NCBI RefSeq assembly: GCF_000373565.1
Contig: NZ_KB891800.1
Coordinates: 186,001 to 250,000 of the forward strand
DNA: 64,000 nt
Origin: Streptomyces sp. HmicA12
GTDB taxonomy: Bacteria > Actinomycetota > Actinomycetes > Streptomycetales > Streptomycetaceae
Direction of reading: 5' to 3'
The position numbers and the translations under genes were made by a program. Each line of letters begins with the position of its first letter. The first letter of the stretch is position 1. The notes below the pieces were generated by a model. That model was not told the DNA's origin, did no database searches, and was given only the letters and a program-made list of their open reading frames with translations. Positions 1 to 9,021 of this stretch are shown in pieces.

Positions 1-615
1 CTTGTCGTACACGAAGCCGGTGCCGGTGCCGCCCTCGCCGTTGTTGCCCTCGGCCTCGATCGTCACCGTGCTGGGCAGCGCCTTGGCGGCGATGCCCGCG
101 ACGGTGCCCGGGTCGCGCTTGACGTCGGCGGGGGTGGAGGCGGAGACCGTGGTGGAGCCGGTGCCGCCGTCGTCGTTGCGCTCGGCGGCCCAGTAGCCGA
201 CTCCGCCGCCGATCGCGCCCGCGACCAGGGCGGCCGCGATGACTCCGGCGACGAGACCGCCGCGGCGGCCGCCCGACTTGGGCTGCGGCGGCTGGTAGGA
301 GGCGCCCCATTCAGAACCGCCGGCACCGCCACCGCCGCCCGAGGCGTACGCGGGAACGGCCGGCGGCGGGGGCGGCCAGTCGCCGACCGGCGCGGAGCCG
401 GCGGAACCGGTCGTCCCGGGTGCGCCGGAGGGCGTCCCGGGTGCGCCCTGGCCCACGGCCACGGCTCCCTGTCCCGCCGTGTCGTACCCCGCACCCTGAG
501 GGGCCGACGGGGCGGGGCCCGCCGGGGCCGGTGCGGGAGCAGCGGGAGCGTCCACCGGCACGGGAGGTGCGGACGGGGCTGGGGGGACCGCAGTGCCCTC
601 GTTCTCGGTGCTCAC
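1..615 (-). CDS. HtrA/DegP-like serine protease, partial (C-terminus outside window)
   Basis: The visible 205 residues begin at a GTG preceded by GAGGAGAG. They run through a long Pro/Ala/Gly-rich cytoplasmic tail, one membrane segment near residues 108-128 (GGLVAGVIAAALVAGAIGGG) and then the start of a protease domain ending TGTGFVYDK, the usual entry to the HtrA trypsin fold. The catalytic triad and any PDZ domain lie beyond base 1. The family degrades or refolds damaged exported proteins outside the membrane. The exact paralogue cannot be told from this fragment. Confidence 0.8.
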   Translation of the reverse strand, partial: MSTENEGTAVPPAPSAPPVPVDAPAAPAPAPAGPAPSAPQGAGYDTAGQGAVAVGQGAPGTPSGAPGTTGSAGSAPVGDWPPPPPAVPAYASGGGGGAGGSEWGASYQPPQPKSGGRRGGLVAGVIAAALVAGAIGGGVGYWAAERNDDGGTGSTTVSASTPADVKRDPGTVAGIAAKALPSTVTIEAEGNNGEGGTGTGFVYDK

Positions 616-990
616 AGCTTTCTCTCCTCGATCCACGGCTGTCGTGTCGCCGGTCAGGCCGGTCAGGTCTATGCGGGTACCCGATCCACTTCGGGCTGAT
701 GCGATCCAGAGCGATCCGATGTGATCGCTCTCGATTGTCCCAGCCCGCCTCGATCACAGCCCGCTTCGATGTGTTCAGCGACCTCGGAGCGGTCGCCGTC
801 ACTCGACGTCCGGCATGGTCCTGTCACGGTCCAGTTGTGCTGTTGTACGTCGTCAGCTTTTCCCACGGGACGTCAGGGCGCCATAAGACGTTCCTGTGCA
901 CTTGCTGACATCCTTTATGTCGGGCGAAACGGACGCATCCGCTAGGCCGAACTTTCTCGGTGGCCCGCCGCGCGGTGGCACCATGACGCG
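616..990. other. Intergenic region between divergent protease and GDPD genes
   Basis: About 375 bp without a convincing gene; the short ORFs here lack start signals and family features. It must hold both divergent promoters. The only structure seen is the 9-bp dyad at 708-731 in a stretch rich in CGAT words. Confidence 0.5.
708..731. promoter_or_regulatory. 9-bp inverted repeat between divergent genes
   Basis: AGAGCGATC (708-716) and GATCGCTCT (723-731) form a perfect dyad with a 6-nt spacer, about 95 bp upstream of the htrA-like start. It could be an operator or a hairpin in a leader. No regulator is evident from the sequence. Confidence 0.4.
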
Positions 991-1794
991 GTGACCCACG
1001 CACGACAGCAACGCATCCAGGTCGTCGCCCACCGCGGCGCCTCGGAGGACGCCCCCGAGCACACGCTGGCCGCTTACAAGAAGGCGATCGAGGACGGTGC
1101 CGATGCCCTCGAATGCGATGTGCGGCTCACGGCCGACGGCCACCTCGTGTGCGTGCACGACCGTCGCGTCAACCGTACGTCGAACGGCCGTGGCGCGGTC
1201 TCGGCCCTGGAACTCGCGGATCTGGCCGCCCTCGACTTCGGCTCCTGGAAGGACAGCGAGGAGGGCCCCGACTGGGCCGACAGCGCCGTCGACACCTCCG
1301 TGCTGACCCTGGAGCGGCTTCTGGAACTGGTCGCCGACGCGGGGCGCCGGGTGGAACTGGCCATCGAGACCAAGCACCCCACCCGGTGGGCCGGCCAGGT
1401 CGAGGAGCGCCTGCTGCTCCTGCTCAAGCGCTTCGGCCTGGACGCGCCGCCCGCGAACGAGCCCTCTCCGGTGCGGGTGATGAGCTTCTCGTCGCGCTCC
1501 CTGCTCCGCATCCAGGAGGCGTCGCCGACCCTGCCGACGGTCTACCTGATGCAGTTCGTCTCCCCACGTCACCGCGAAGGACGCCTGCCCAAGGGCGTGC
1601 GCATCGCGGGGCTCGGCATCCGGATCCTGCGCAGCCACCCCGCGTACGTCGAGAAGCTCGCGCGCGCGGGTCACCAGGTCCACGTCTGGACGGTGAACGA
1701 GCCGGAGGACGTCGACCTCTGCGTCCGCCTCGGCGTCGACGCGATCATCACCAACCGCCCCGCGGCGGTGCTGCGGCGGCTCGGCAGGGCCTGA
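991..1794 (+). CDS. Glycerophosphodiester phosphodiesterase
   Basis: A 267-residue GDPD TIM-barrel protein that hydrolyses deacylated phospholipids to glycerol 3-phosphate plus an alcohol. The active-site signature is complete: HRG at 14-16, E41 and D43 in LECDVRL, and H56 in CVHD. The end carries the usual VHVWTVNEPEDV and DAIITNRP motifs. No signal peptide is seen, so it is probably cytoplasmic. GTG 991 is the first usable start, because an upstream ATG at 983 runs straight into a stop. It appears monocistronic. Confidence 0.92.
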   Translation: MTHARQQRIQVVAHRGASEDAPEHTLAAYKKAIEDGADALECDVRLTADGHLVCVHDRRVNRTSNGRGAVSALELADLAALDFGSWKDSEEGPDWADSAVDTSVLTLERLLELVADAGRRVELAIETKHPTRWAGQVEERLLLLLKRFGLDAPPANEPSPVRVMSFSSRSLLRIQEASPTLPTVYLMQFVSPRHREGRLPKGVRIAGLGIRILRSHPAYVEKLARAGHQVHVWTVNEPEDVDLCVRLGVDAIITNRPAAVLRRLGRA

Positions 1795-1952
1795 TTCCGG
1801 CCACCTTCACCCTTACGGTCACAGGGAGTGCTCCGGCGCGTTCGTTGCGTATTCGATCGTTACGAGTGCGTCACCGCACATGGATTGGCCGGTTTCCGGT
1901 CCAGTCCATTGGGGCATTCACACCGTGGCGTGGGGCAAAGGAGGTCTCGGGG

Positions 1953-2504
1953 GTGGCGTTGGTGGTGGCACAGGAGGTGCCCGCTTCGTCGAGCATGGCC
2001 GTACCCCATGGCCCTGCAGGCGTGGGTGAGGCAAGACACCGGATGCGTGATCAGCTCCGCATGAGCGGGGTGCCGGATCCGGTCGTGGACGACGCGATTC
2101 TGATCCTTTCCGAACTGCTCAGCAATGCCTGCCGGCACGGCAGGCCGCTGGGCGACGACTTCGTCGGCGACGGGGACGTACGCGCCGCATGGCGCGTGGA
2201 CAACCGGGGTTGCCTGACGGTCGAGGTCACGGACGGCGGCGGCCCGACGCGCCCGGTTCCGGCCACGCCGTCGGTCACCGCGCACGGCGGCCGCGGGCTC
2301 AACATCATCACGGCGCTGGCCGACGACTGGGGCGTACGGGACGACACCCGGGGCGAGGTCACCGTCTGGGTGGTCGTACACAAAGACGTCCACGCGAATA
2401 CCGCGGCGCACCGCCGCGACGACTTCGCCACGCGCATCGCCGCACCGCCCGTCGCGGACCTGGCCGGCCTGGATTTCGCGGACGCCTTCGACGACCTCGG
2501 CTGA
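1953..2504 (+). CDS. RsbW-type ATP-binding regulatory protein
   Basis: A 183-residue GHKL-fold ATPase of the anti-sigma/SpoIIAB-like group that is abundant in Streptomyces. The N box is SELLSNACRHG (N58), the G1 box DGGG lies near residue 90 and the G2 box GGRGLN near 112. The start is set by AAAGGAGG eight bases upstream of GTG 1953; the frame stays open further upstream only by chance. No sigma factor or antagonist gene is adjacent, so the partner is unknown. The last 40 residues form an acidic/alanine-rich tail. Confidence 0.85.
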   Translation: MALVVAQEVPASSSMAVPHGPAGVGEARHRMRDQLRMSGVPDPVVDDAILILSELLSNACRHGRPLGDDFVGDGDVRAAWRVDNRGCLTVEVTDGGGPTRPVPATPSVTAHGGRGLNIITALADDWGVRDDTRGEVTVWVVVHKDVHANTAAHRRDDFATRIAAPPVADLAGLDFADAFDDLG

Positions 2505-2608
2505 CCCCCGCTCCCCGAGCGGCACTTGGACCGAATCCCACCCGTGTCAGTACGAGCGGCTAGGCTCGCGCCCGTACGTACGAGAGCCGTATCCGGGAGA
2601 CACCCAAG

Positions 2609-3595
2609 ATGGCCAAGAAGCGCCCCCAGACCAAGGGCAAGCCGCACGTCACCAACGGGGTCCGCGCCGCAGGCGCTGACGGGAACTACCCGGTGGTCGG
2701 CGCTCGCGAACCCTGCCCCTGCGGCAGCGGCCGCCGTTACAAGGCCTGCCACGGCCGGGAGGCCGCGCACGCGGTGACCGAGCTGGTGCAGCGCCCCTTC
2801 GAGGGGCTCGCGGGCGAGGGCGACTGGGTCGCCCTGCGCGAGCTGGTGCCCGCGGCGACGGTCGAGCTGGCACTGAAGGACGGACTGCCCGAGGGCGTCC
2901 CGTCGGTCACCCTCGCGACCGTGCTGCCCATGGCGTGGCCCGCGCTGCGCCGTGACGACGGCTCGGTCCTGCTGGGTCTGCAGAACGACACGCCCTCCGG
3001 CGACCTCAGCCGCGACCTGGCCGACACCCTGCTGCGCGCCCTTCAGGCCGAGCCGGGCAACCCGGTGCAGGCCCGCCGCGCCCCCGCCGACGGTCCGCGG
3101 CTGCAGGACGTGCTCGACCCCGAGGGCGCTTTCGAGCCGGTCGTGCACACGGGCTTCGAATTCTGGGTTCCGGACTCGGAGAACGCGTCGGGCGAGGTCG
3201 CCGCCTCCCTGGAGCGTGCCAACGACGCGGCCATCCCGACCGTGAAGCTGACCGGCGTGGACAGCGCCTACTGGTGCGAGACCCCGGACAAGAACCACCT
3301 GCGGTGGGTGATGCCGCACCCCGAGGAGAAGCTCCTCGACGCGCTCGCGCGGCTGCACGCGGCGGGCACGTCCTCGCTCGGCGAGGGCACGCGTCTGGTG
3401 GGTTCGTTCCGGGCGCACGGCCTCACCGTCCCGGTGTGGGATCTGCCGAGCCCGGTGAAGGCCGAGGACATCGAGAAGCCCGCCGCCGAGTTCGCCGAGC
3501 GGCTCAGCGCCGCACTCGCCACGGACGCTCCGCTGACCGCGGACGAGCGTCGGGCGCGCGGGGGACTCACCAACCGACAGGTGACGCTCAGCTGA
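2609..3595 (+). CDS. SEC-C motif protein (DUF5926 family)
   Basis: A 328-residue soluble protein. A basic N-terminus is followed by a SEC-C zinc motif, PCPCGSGRRYKACHG at 35-49 (C36, C38, C47, H48), the metal-binding module found at the SecA C-terminus. The remainder has no motif I can assign and matches the conserved actinobacterial DUF5926 protein. The start ATG follows GGGAGA. Function is unknown; the zinc motif suggests interaction with ribosomes, SecB-like partners or nucleic acid. A structured-RNA candidate follows it. Confidence 0.8.
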   Translation: MAKKRPQTKGKPHVTNGVRAAGADGNYPVVGAREPCPCGSGRRYKACHGREAAHAVTELVQRPFEGLAGEGDWVALRELVPAATVELALKDGLPEGVPSVTLATVLPMAWPALRRDDGSVLLGLQNDTPSGDLSRDLADTLLRALQAEPGNPVQARRAPADGPRLQDVLDPEGAFEPVVHTGFEFWVPDSENASGEVAASLERANDAAIPTVKLTGVDSAYWCETPDKNHLRWVMPHPEEKLLDALARLHAAGTSSLGEGTRLVGSFRAHGLTVPVWDLPSPVKAEDIEKPAAEFAERLSAALATDAPLTADERRARGGLTNRQVTLS

Positions 3596-3728
3596 CGCAC
3601 CGCGTCCGCACGGGCCGGACCCCGGACTGACCGACCAGTCAGCTGCCGGGGGCCCGAAAAGCCCCTTTCGGAATGGGTGACTCCGGTCACAACTCCCAGT
3701 AGTTGCAGGTAAATCCATGTCCGAATAG

Positions 3729-3820
3729 AAGAGATCGAATTTGCTAACTGCCGATCTCTTGTTACCGTTCAAGTAGCCCGGTTGCTGGTGCATCCCCCGT
3801 CGCCAGCAACCGGGCGCTTT
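3729..3820 (+). ncRNA. Structured small RNA candidate, possibly 6C-like
   Basis: Two strong hairpins lie in tandem. AAGAGATCG (3729-3737) pairs with CGATCTCTT (3752-3760), 9 bp with a 14-nt loop. GCCCGGTTGCTGG (3776-3788) pairs with CCAGCAACCGGGC (3803-3815), 13 bp with a loop holding five Cs, followed by GCTTTC. Smaller dyads lie just upstream (GTGAC/GTCAC at 3677-3690, CAACT/AGTTG at 3690-3705). The C-rich loop recalls 6C RNAs, and I recall a 6C RNA reported from the equivalent S. coelicolor locus. Only one loop here is C-rich, so the class is uncertain. The second hairpin could also serve simply as a terminator. Confidence 0.5.
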
Positions 3821-3845
3821 CATGTCCGCACCCGGACGGGAAGCC

Positions 3846-4571
3846 TCAACGCCCGTGCGAAGGCGCCGAGTTGCTCCCCGATCGCAGGAGCAGCGGGCCG
3901 TCCCCCGCCGCCGCGTACTCCGCCACCGCCGCGTACTGCGACGGGCTCCCCTGCGTGCGCTCCCGCGGCGTCTCGCACAGGCCGGGCTCGTCCTCCGCGC
4001 CCACCGGGCAATGGATCTGCACCGTGCGGCCGCGGGGCGCCATCAGGGTCAGTACGGCGGTCAGCTCCGAGCCGGTCGCGTTGCGGTAGTAGGTCCGCGC
4101 CCAGGTGTCCTCGCCCTGGGTGAGGACACAGGTCTGGGCCTCGATGCCGCCGGGGGAGGCGAGTTGGGGGCCGCACCGGGTGGTCGTGGCGAGGCCGAGG
4201 CCCGTGAGGAGGGAACCGTCCTGGGGCCGCCGCGCCGCGGATTCCTTCTCCGCCCGCGCCTTCTCGTCCGGGGCCCCGACACGTCCGGACGCACCGCTTC
4301 TGGAAGCGTCGCTTTCGGAAGCGTCACGCCCCGATGGGCCGCTTCCCGGTACGTCGTCGACCTTGTCCGCGGCACCCGTCTGCGCCGGCCCGGCCTGTTC
4401 CGCTACCGGCCGCTCGGGCCCGTCGCCCACGGGCCCCGCGGAGGCGCCCGCCAGGGGCAGCGCCGCGGTGAGCGCCACCACGGCGAGCAGCCCGGCCAGC
4501 CGGAGGCGGGAGTGGGGGCGCCCCTGCTCGGACCCGTTCGAGGACGTGGGAGGAGGTGGCGCGGCAGGCAT
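3846..4571 (-). CDS. Secreted hypothetical protein
   Basis: A 241-residue protein. The first 27 residues are polar/basic, followed by a hydrophobic signal segment (LRLAGLLAVVALTAALPLAG, about 28-47). A long low-complexity Ala/Glu/Ser/Asp linker leads to a C-terminal domain of about 110 residues with four cysteines (RCGP, TCVL, IHCP, LCET) likely to form two disulfides. It resembles Streptomyces-specific exported proteins of unknown function. The ATG has no clear Shine-Dalgarno; a 7-bp dyad GCGCCGA/TCGGCGC lies directly upstream (4572-4590). Confidence 0.65.
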   Translation of the reverse strand: MPAAPPPPTSSNGSEQGRPHSRLRLAGLLAVVALTAALPLAGASAGPVGDGPERPVAEQAGPAQTGAADKVDDVPGSGPSGRDASESDASRSGASGRVGAPDEKARAEKESAARRPQDGSLLTGLGLATTTRCGPQLASPGGIEAQTCVLTQGEDTWARTYYRNATGSELTAVLTLMAPRGRTVQIHCPVGAEDEPGLCETPRERTQGSPSQYAAVAEYAAAGDGPLLLRSGSNSAPSHGR

Positions 4572-4627
4572 GCGCCGAACATATCGGCGCAGACCCCGCG
4601 GAGCGGCTCGCAGCGCGCCCGATACCG

Positions 4628-5323
4628 CTACAACTCGGGCGCGCTCACACCCGTACGAGTGAGCGCGTCCACGACCGCGTCGACCACGGCCTCCACGCCG
4701 GGCACCCAGGGGGCGGCCGAACCCGGCAGCGGCGCCCGCTCCCAGCGGACCTGTCCGGCGCCCGTGCCGGACGGCGGCAGCGCCACATAGCCGCCCTCTC
4801 CGTGGAAGCGCAGCGAGCCGGGGACGAAGTCCTGCGCGTACAGGAGCTCACCGAGCTGTTCCAGGGAGTACGGCGCCACGAGGATGAACAGCCGCTCCGG
4901 GGTCGCGATGACCGGGCCGAGCCGGATCTCCTTGCGGTCGAGCGCGGCCAGCGCGCGGGCGCCCGCGACGGCCGGCAGGCTCACCGCGCACGGTGCGCGC
5001 CCCCCGGAAGCCCCGGACGAGGCGCCGGTGGCGAGCACGATCGGCGCCTTGGGCCGGTTGGTCCACCACCAGCGGACCATGCGCTCGTCGGTCGTCGCGG
5101 TGAGCAGTCCCGGGTCGAAGGGGTGCGCGCCGGGCACCGTGCACTCCGGGTCGGGGCAGGCGCAGCGGACGCCGTCCCGGCGGCCCGCCGCTTCGAGCCC
5201 TATGCCCGGCAGGACCGGCCACCGCCACGCTGTCGCGAACGTGAGGGCCGCGCTGATCAGGTCAGACTTCCCGTTGTCACGCCTGGACAGGAGCCTGCGT
5301 CGCCTTCCGAGGATCTCGCGCAT
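4628..5323 (-). CDS. Bifunctional DNA primase/polymerase N-terminal domain protein
   Basis: A 231-residue protein matching the stand-alone prim-pol (PF09250-type) proteins of Streptomyces, with AALTFATAWRWPVLPGIGL and WWWTNRPKAPIVLATG motifs and a Cys cluster CACPDPEC. ATG 5323 is preferred because GAAAGGAACG precedes it; an in-frame ATG at 5368 would add 15 residues. No helicase domain is attached and no phage or plasmid genes surround it, so it looks like a domesticated chromosomal gene. Whether it still primes DNA is not shown: the usual DxD catalytic pair is not obvious to me. Confidence 0.75.
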   Translation of the reverse strand: MREILGRRRRLLSRRDNGKSDLISAALTFATAWRWPVLPGIGLEAAGRRDGVRCACPDPECTVPGAHPFDPGLLTATTDERMVRWWWTNRPKAPIVLATGASSGASGGRAPCAVSLPAVAGARALAALDRKEIRLGPVIATPERLFILVAPYSLEQLGELLYAQDFVPGSLRFHGEGGYVALPPSGTGAGQVRWERAPLPGSAAPWVPGVEAVVDAVVDALTRTGVSAPEL

Positions 5324-5992
5324 GAGCGCTCGTTCCTTTCCGTAGCCGAAGAGAACGCTATGGGCCACATCGCACCATGTGTCGATCAGTCACTGCGCGT
5401 ACGTGCTGGAGTGCCTGACCCCAGCCTGAAGCACCGGCCTGAGGCAGGGGTAACCCCTATAGTCCGAGCGCCTGCTGTGTGCTTTAAAAGCCTGGCGTGG
5501 GGTGGCGGCGCCTGGCGTTTGCCGTCCCGCGTATTTCTCGCCGCCTCCCTCACGGGAGGATGGGGCACGGTCGTCGATGGTTATGACGCCCGGGTCCGTC
5601 ACCAGGTTCCGGGTGGATCCCAACTGCCCCTGGTCTTCTCCGAGTACGTACCCATCACGGCCGCTATGACGCTCTGGTGACCACAGCCGAACAATGCCAG
5701 TCGACCGCAATATGGCGATCACCGAGTCAGTTTTTGGCCAACTTAGAACGGCTCGGAACGATCTAGATCGACATGAGATCGAGAGTGGATCAAGGAAGGG
5801 GATCGAGATCTCTTTACCTCAGAAGCTGCTTCCGCACCATGGACACCACGAATCCCAGCAGGACAATGCTGGACATCCCCTCTCCAGTGCGTGTAGATGT
5901 GGAGACATTGCTGGCGGCGCAGAGCCAATAAGGCGGACATGGGGGTTTGCGATGCTATTGAGCAATATGCACCGGGTGGAAAGCCGGAAGCC
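5324..5992. other. Long intergenic region upstream of the phosphatase gene
   Basis: About 670 bp without a supported gene, and less GC-rich than the flanks, especially 5690-5960. It contains a small dyad AGGGG-TAA-CCCCT (5446-5458) and a segment with several GATC/CGAT words (5759-5812). It presumably holds divergent promoters and perhaps a long leader for the gene at 5993. No known riboswitch was recognised. Confidence 0.45.
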
Positions 5993-7402
5993 ATGACAAC
6001 CCCGCGCCTGCCGAAAGTGGCTGGAATCGATTCCTCTCCTGGACAGGTTCCCTCTCCCGCCCACACCGTCGCGCCCGCGCCCGCGGTCCCGACGGCACCA
6101 CCGGTGCCTCCCGCACCGGCCGCCCCCGGCGCCGTGATCCAGGACCGCCTCGCCGGCTGGGTCTCCGATCTCACGACCCTGCACGAACTCACCGAGCGTC
6201 TGGCCCGCACGGCCGCACTCGAGGACGCACTGCACGAACTGCTGCGCGCCGGAGCCGCCCTGGTGGGCGCCCGGCGCGGTCTTGTCGTACTGGAGCCGGA
6301 GGGCGTCCACGGGGGCCTCGGCCTCGACACCACCGTCGGCCTCGGCCTGTCCCGCCCCGACCTCGGGCACATCGAGACGGTGCCGCGCGGCGCCACCTCG
6401 TACGGGCGGATCCTCGACGGGCTCAGCACCGACCCCGAGTCCCGCGCCGACCTGCTCGCCGAGGACGGGCTCGACCCGCGCCACCGCGAGGTCGCCGCAC
6501 GCCTCGGCTACGCGGCGAGCTACGCGCTGCCGCTCGCCACCGAGGACGCGGGCCGCCTGGGTGCCGCGGTCTGGCTCTACGACGAACCGGCCGAGCCGGG
6601 CGAGCGCCAGCGCCACCTCATCGGCCTGTACGCGGCGTACGCCACCGAGCACCTGGCCCGCCTGCTGGAACTGGAGCGCACGCGCGCGTGGTCGCGCACG
6701 ATGGCCGAGGAACTGCTGCCCCCGCGCCTGCCGCGGGTCGCCCGTGTGCAGCTCGCCGTGCGTCACCGCACCGGGCCGCGCGGCGGCGGCGACTGGTACG
6801 ACGCGCTGCCGCTGCCCGAGGGCGCGCTCGGGCTCGCGGTCGGGTCGGTCACCGGCTCCGGCGCGAGCGCGGTCGCCGCGATGGGACGGCTGCGCGCCTC
6901 GCTCCGGGCGTACGCGGTGATGGAGGGCGAGGACCCGGTCGCCGTCCTGTCCGACCTGGAGCTGCTGATGCGGCTGACCGAGCCCGCGCGCAGCGCGACC
7001 GCCCTGTTCGCGTACTGCGAGCCGGCGGAGCGCAAGATCGTCCTCGCGGGCGCCGGGCACACCCCGCCCCTGGTGATCGGCGAGCGGCGCACGGAGTTCG
7101 CCGAGACGACGCTGTCGGCGCCGCTCGGGATGCTCGCCTGCTGGGAGGCCCCGAGCGCGGAGATCACGCCGGAGCCGGGCGAGACGGTGCTGCTCTACAC
7201 GGACGGCCTGCTGCGCCGCACCGGCGACCCCATGGACCGCGCCTTCGCACGGCTGCACGCGGCCGCCGCGAGCGTCCCCAGAGCGATCCGCGACGACCCC
7301 GGCGCCATCGCCGATCACGTCCTGCACGCCGTGCTTCCCGACGGACTCGACGCCGTCGACAGCGACGAGGACATCGTCCTTCTCGCCGCCCGCTTCGCGT
7401 AG
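5993..7402 (+). CDS. GAF domain PP2C-type phosphatase (SpoIIE/RsbU-like)
   Basis: A 469-residue protein. A Pro/Ala-rich N-terminus (about 1-60) leads to a GAF sensor domain (about 75-225) and a C-terminal PP2C/SpoIIE phosphatase domain (about 245-469). The latter has the family landmarks GGGDWYDALPLP, AGHTPPLV, VLLYTDGL and DEDIVLLAARF. Such proteins dephosphorylate anti-sigma-factor antagonists in partner-switching control of sigma factors. ATG 5993 has only a weak GGAAG ahead of it, so the start is moderately certain. RsbW-type ATPases lie at 1953 and 9926, but nothing shows that they are partners. Confidence 0.88.
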   Translation: MTTPRLPKVAGIDSSPGQVPSPAHTVAPAPAVPTAPPVPPAPAAPGAVIQDRLAGWVSDLTTLHELTERLARTAALEDALHELLRAGAALVGARRGLVVLEPEGVHGGLGLDTTVGLGLSRPDLGHIETVPRGATSYGRILDGLSTDPESRADLLAEDGLDPRHREVAARLGYAASYALPLATEDAGRLGAAVWLYDEPAEPGERQRHLIGLYAAYATEHLARLLELERTRAWSRTMAEELLPPRLPRVARVQLAVRHRTGPRGGGDWYDALPLPEGALGLAVGSVTGSGASAVAAMGRLRASLRAYAVMEGEDPVAVLSDLELLMRLTEPARSATALFAYCEPAERKIVLAGAGHTPPLVIGERRTEFAETTLSAPLGMLACWEAPSAEITPEPGETVLLYTDGLLRRTGDPMDRAFARLHAAAASVPRAIRDDPGAIADHVLHAVLPDGLDAVDSDEDIVLLAARFA

Positions 7403-7439
7403 GCGCTCGGGCACGGTCGGTAAGAGGCCGTCCGGCCCT

Positions 7440-7477
7440 GGACCCCCTTCCGTACGCTCGTACGATGGAGGGGGTCC
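7440..7477. terminator. Hairpin between phosphatase and aminopeptidase genes
   Basis: GGACCCCCT (7440-7448) pairs with AGGGGGTCC (7469-7477), and inside it CGTACG pairs with CGTACG. It lies 38 bp after the phosphatase stop. There is no U-run, so it may be a weak terminator or an element of the aminopeptidase leader. Confidence 0.45.
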
Positions 7478-7543
7478 ACTGCCATTTCAGGCCGCACCAG
7501 GCCGTACCCAGGCGTTTCCAAGGACCCGCGTCGAGGAGGAACC

Positions 7544-9007
7544 GTGTCGGAGGAGCTCAACCCGGAGACCCCGGAGGCCACCGAGGCCGAAGAGCCCATC
7601 AAGCAGCGCAAGAACGGCCTCTACCCGGGCGTGTCCGACGAGCTCGCCGAGAACATGAAGTCCGGCTGGGCCGACACCGAGCTGCACGACCTGCAGCCGA
7701 TCGCGCAGGCCGCCGAGACCGCCGCCCGCCGTGCCGCGCTGTCCGCCCGCTTCCCGGGCGAGCGTCTCGTCGTGCCCGCGGGCAACCTGAAGACGCGTTC
7801 GAACGACACGGAGTACGCCTTCCGCGCCTCCGTCGAGTACGCGTACCTGACCGGCAACCAGACGGAGGACGGCGTCCTCGTCATGGAGCCCGTCTCCGAC
7901 GGCCACAAGGCGACCATCTACCTGCTGCCGCGCTCCGACCGGGAGAACGGCGAGTTCTGGCTCGACGGCCAGGGCGAGCTGTGGGTCGGCCGCCGCCACT
8001 CCCTGACCGAGGCCGGCAAGCTCTACGGCATCCCCGCGTCCGACGTGCGCGAGCTCGCCGCCAAGCTGCGCGAGGCCACCGGGCCGGTGCGCGTCGTGCG
8101 CGGCTACGACGCCGGCATCGAGGCCGCCCTGACCGACAAGGTCACGGCGGAGCGCGACGAGGAACTGCGGGTCTTCCTCTCCGAGGCGCGGGTCGTGAAG
8201 GACGCGTTCGAGATCGGTGAGCTGCAGAAGGCGGTCGACTCGACCGTGCGCGGCTTCGAGGACGTCGTGAAGGTCCTCGACAAGGCCGAGGCCACGTCCG
8301 AGCGGTACATCGAGGGCACGTTCTTCCTTCGCGCGCGCGTGGAGGGCAACGACATCGGCTACGGCTCCATCTGCGCCGCCGGCCCGCACGCCTGCACCCT
8401 GCACTGGGTCCGCAACGACGGCCCGGTGCGCTCCGGCGACCTGCTGCTGCTCGACGCCGGTGTGGAGACGCACACGTACTACACCGCCGACGTCACGCGC
8501 ACGCTGCCGATCAACGGCACGTACAGCGACATCCAGCGCAAGATCTACGACGCCGTGTACGAGGCCCAGGAGGCCGGTATCGCGGCCGTGAAGCCGGGCG
8601 CCGCCTACCGCGACTTCCACGACGCCTCGCAGCGCGTGCTCGCCGAGAAGCTCGTCGAGTGGGGTCTGGTCGAGGGCCCGGTGGAGCGCGTCCTGGAGCT
8701 GGGTCTGCAGCGCCGCTGGACCCTGCACGGCACCGGTCACATGCTCGGCATGGACGTCCACGACTGCGCCGCCGCGCGCACCGAGGCGTACGTGGACGGC
8801 ACGCTGGAGCCCGGCATGTGCCTCACCGTCGAGCCGGGTCTGTACTTCCAGGCCGACGACCTGACGGTGCCCGAGGAGTACCGCGGCATCGGCGTCCGGA
8901 TCGAGGACGACATCCTCGTCACCGAGGACGGCAACACGAACCTGTCCGCCGGGCTGCCGCGCCGGGCCGACGAGGTCGAGGCGTGGATGGCCGGCCTCAA
9001 GGGCTGA
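7544..9007 (+). CDS. Aminopeptidase P family metallopeptidase (Xaa-Pro aminopeptidase)
   Basis: A 487-residue protein with an N-terminal creatinase-like domain and a C-terminal M24 pita-bread fold. Metal ligands are visible in LLLDAGVETHTYYTADVTRT (two Asp), HGTGHMLGMDVHD (His), CLTVEPGL and GIRIED-type VRIEDD (Glu). It removes N-terminal residues ahead of proline and is probably cytoplasmic with two Mn ions. GTG 7544 follows a near-perfect GAGGAGGA. It is a single gene closed by the terminator at 9022. Confidence 0.93.
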   Translation: MSEELNPETPEATEAEEPIKQRKNGLYPGVSDELAENMKSGWADTELHDLQPIAQAAETAARRAALSARFPGERLVVPAGNLKTRSNDTEYAFRASVEYAYLTGNQTEDGVLVMEPVSDGHKATIYLLPRSDRENGEFWLDGQGELWVGRRHSLTEAGKLYGIPASDVRELAAKLREATGPVRVVRGYDAGIEAALTDKVTAERDEELRVFLSEARVVKDAFEIGELQKAVDSTVRGFEDVVKVLDKAEATSERYIEGTFFLRARVEGNDIGYGSICAAGPHACTLHWVRNDGPVRSGDLLLLDAGVETHTYYTADVTRTLPINGTYSDIQRKIYDAVYEAQEAGIAAVKPGAAYRDFHDASQRVLAEKLVEWGLVEGPVERVLELGLQRRWTLHGTGHMLGMDVHDCAAARTEAYVDGTLEPGMCLTVEPGLYFQADDLTVPEEYRGIGVRIEDDILVTEDGNTNLSAGLPRRADEVEAWMAGLKG

Positions 9008-9021
9008 CACACCATGAGAAG

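Noticed and set aside
4628..5323. Integrated plasmid suggested by the primase/polymerase domain
   Set aside because: No integrase, attachment repeats, transfer genes or composition shift around it.
5390..5722. 110-codon minus-strand ORF in the region upstream of the PP2C gene
   Set aside because: No ribosome site or recognisable family; composition is not that of neighbouring genes.
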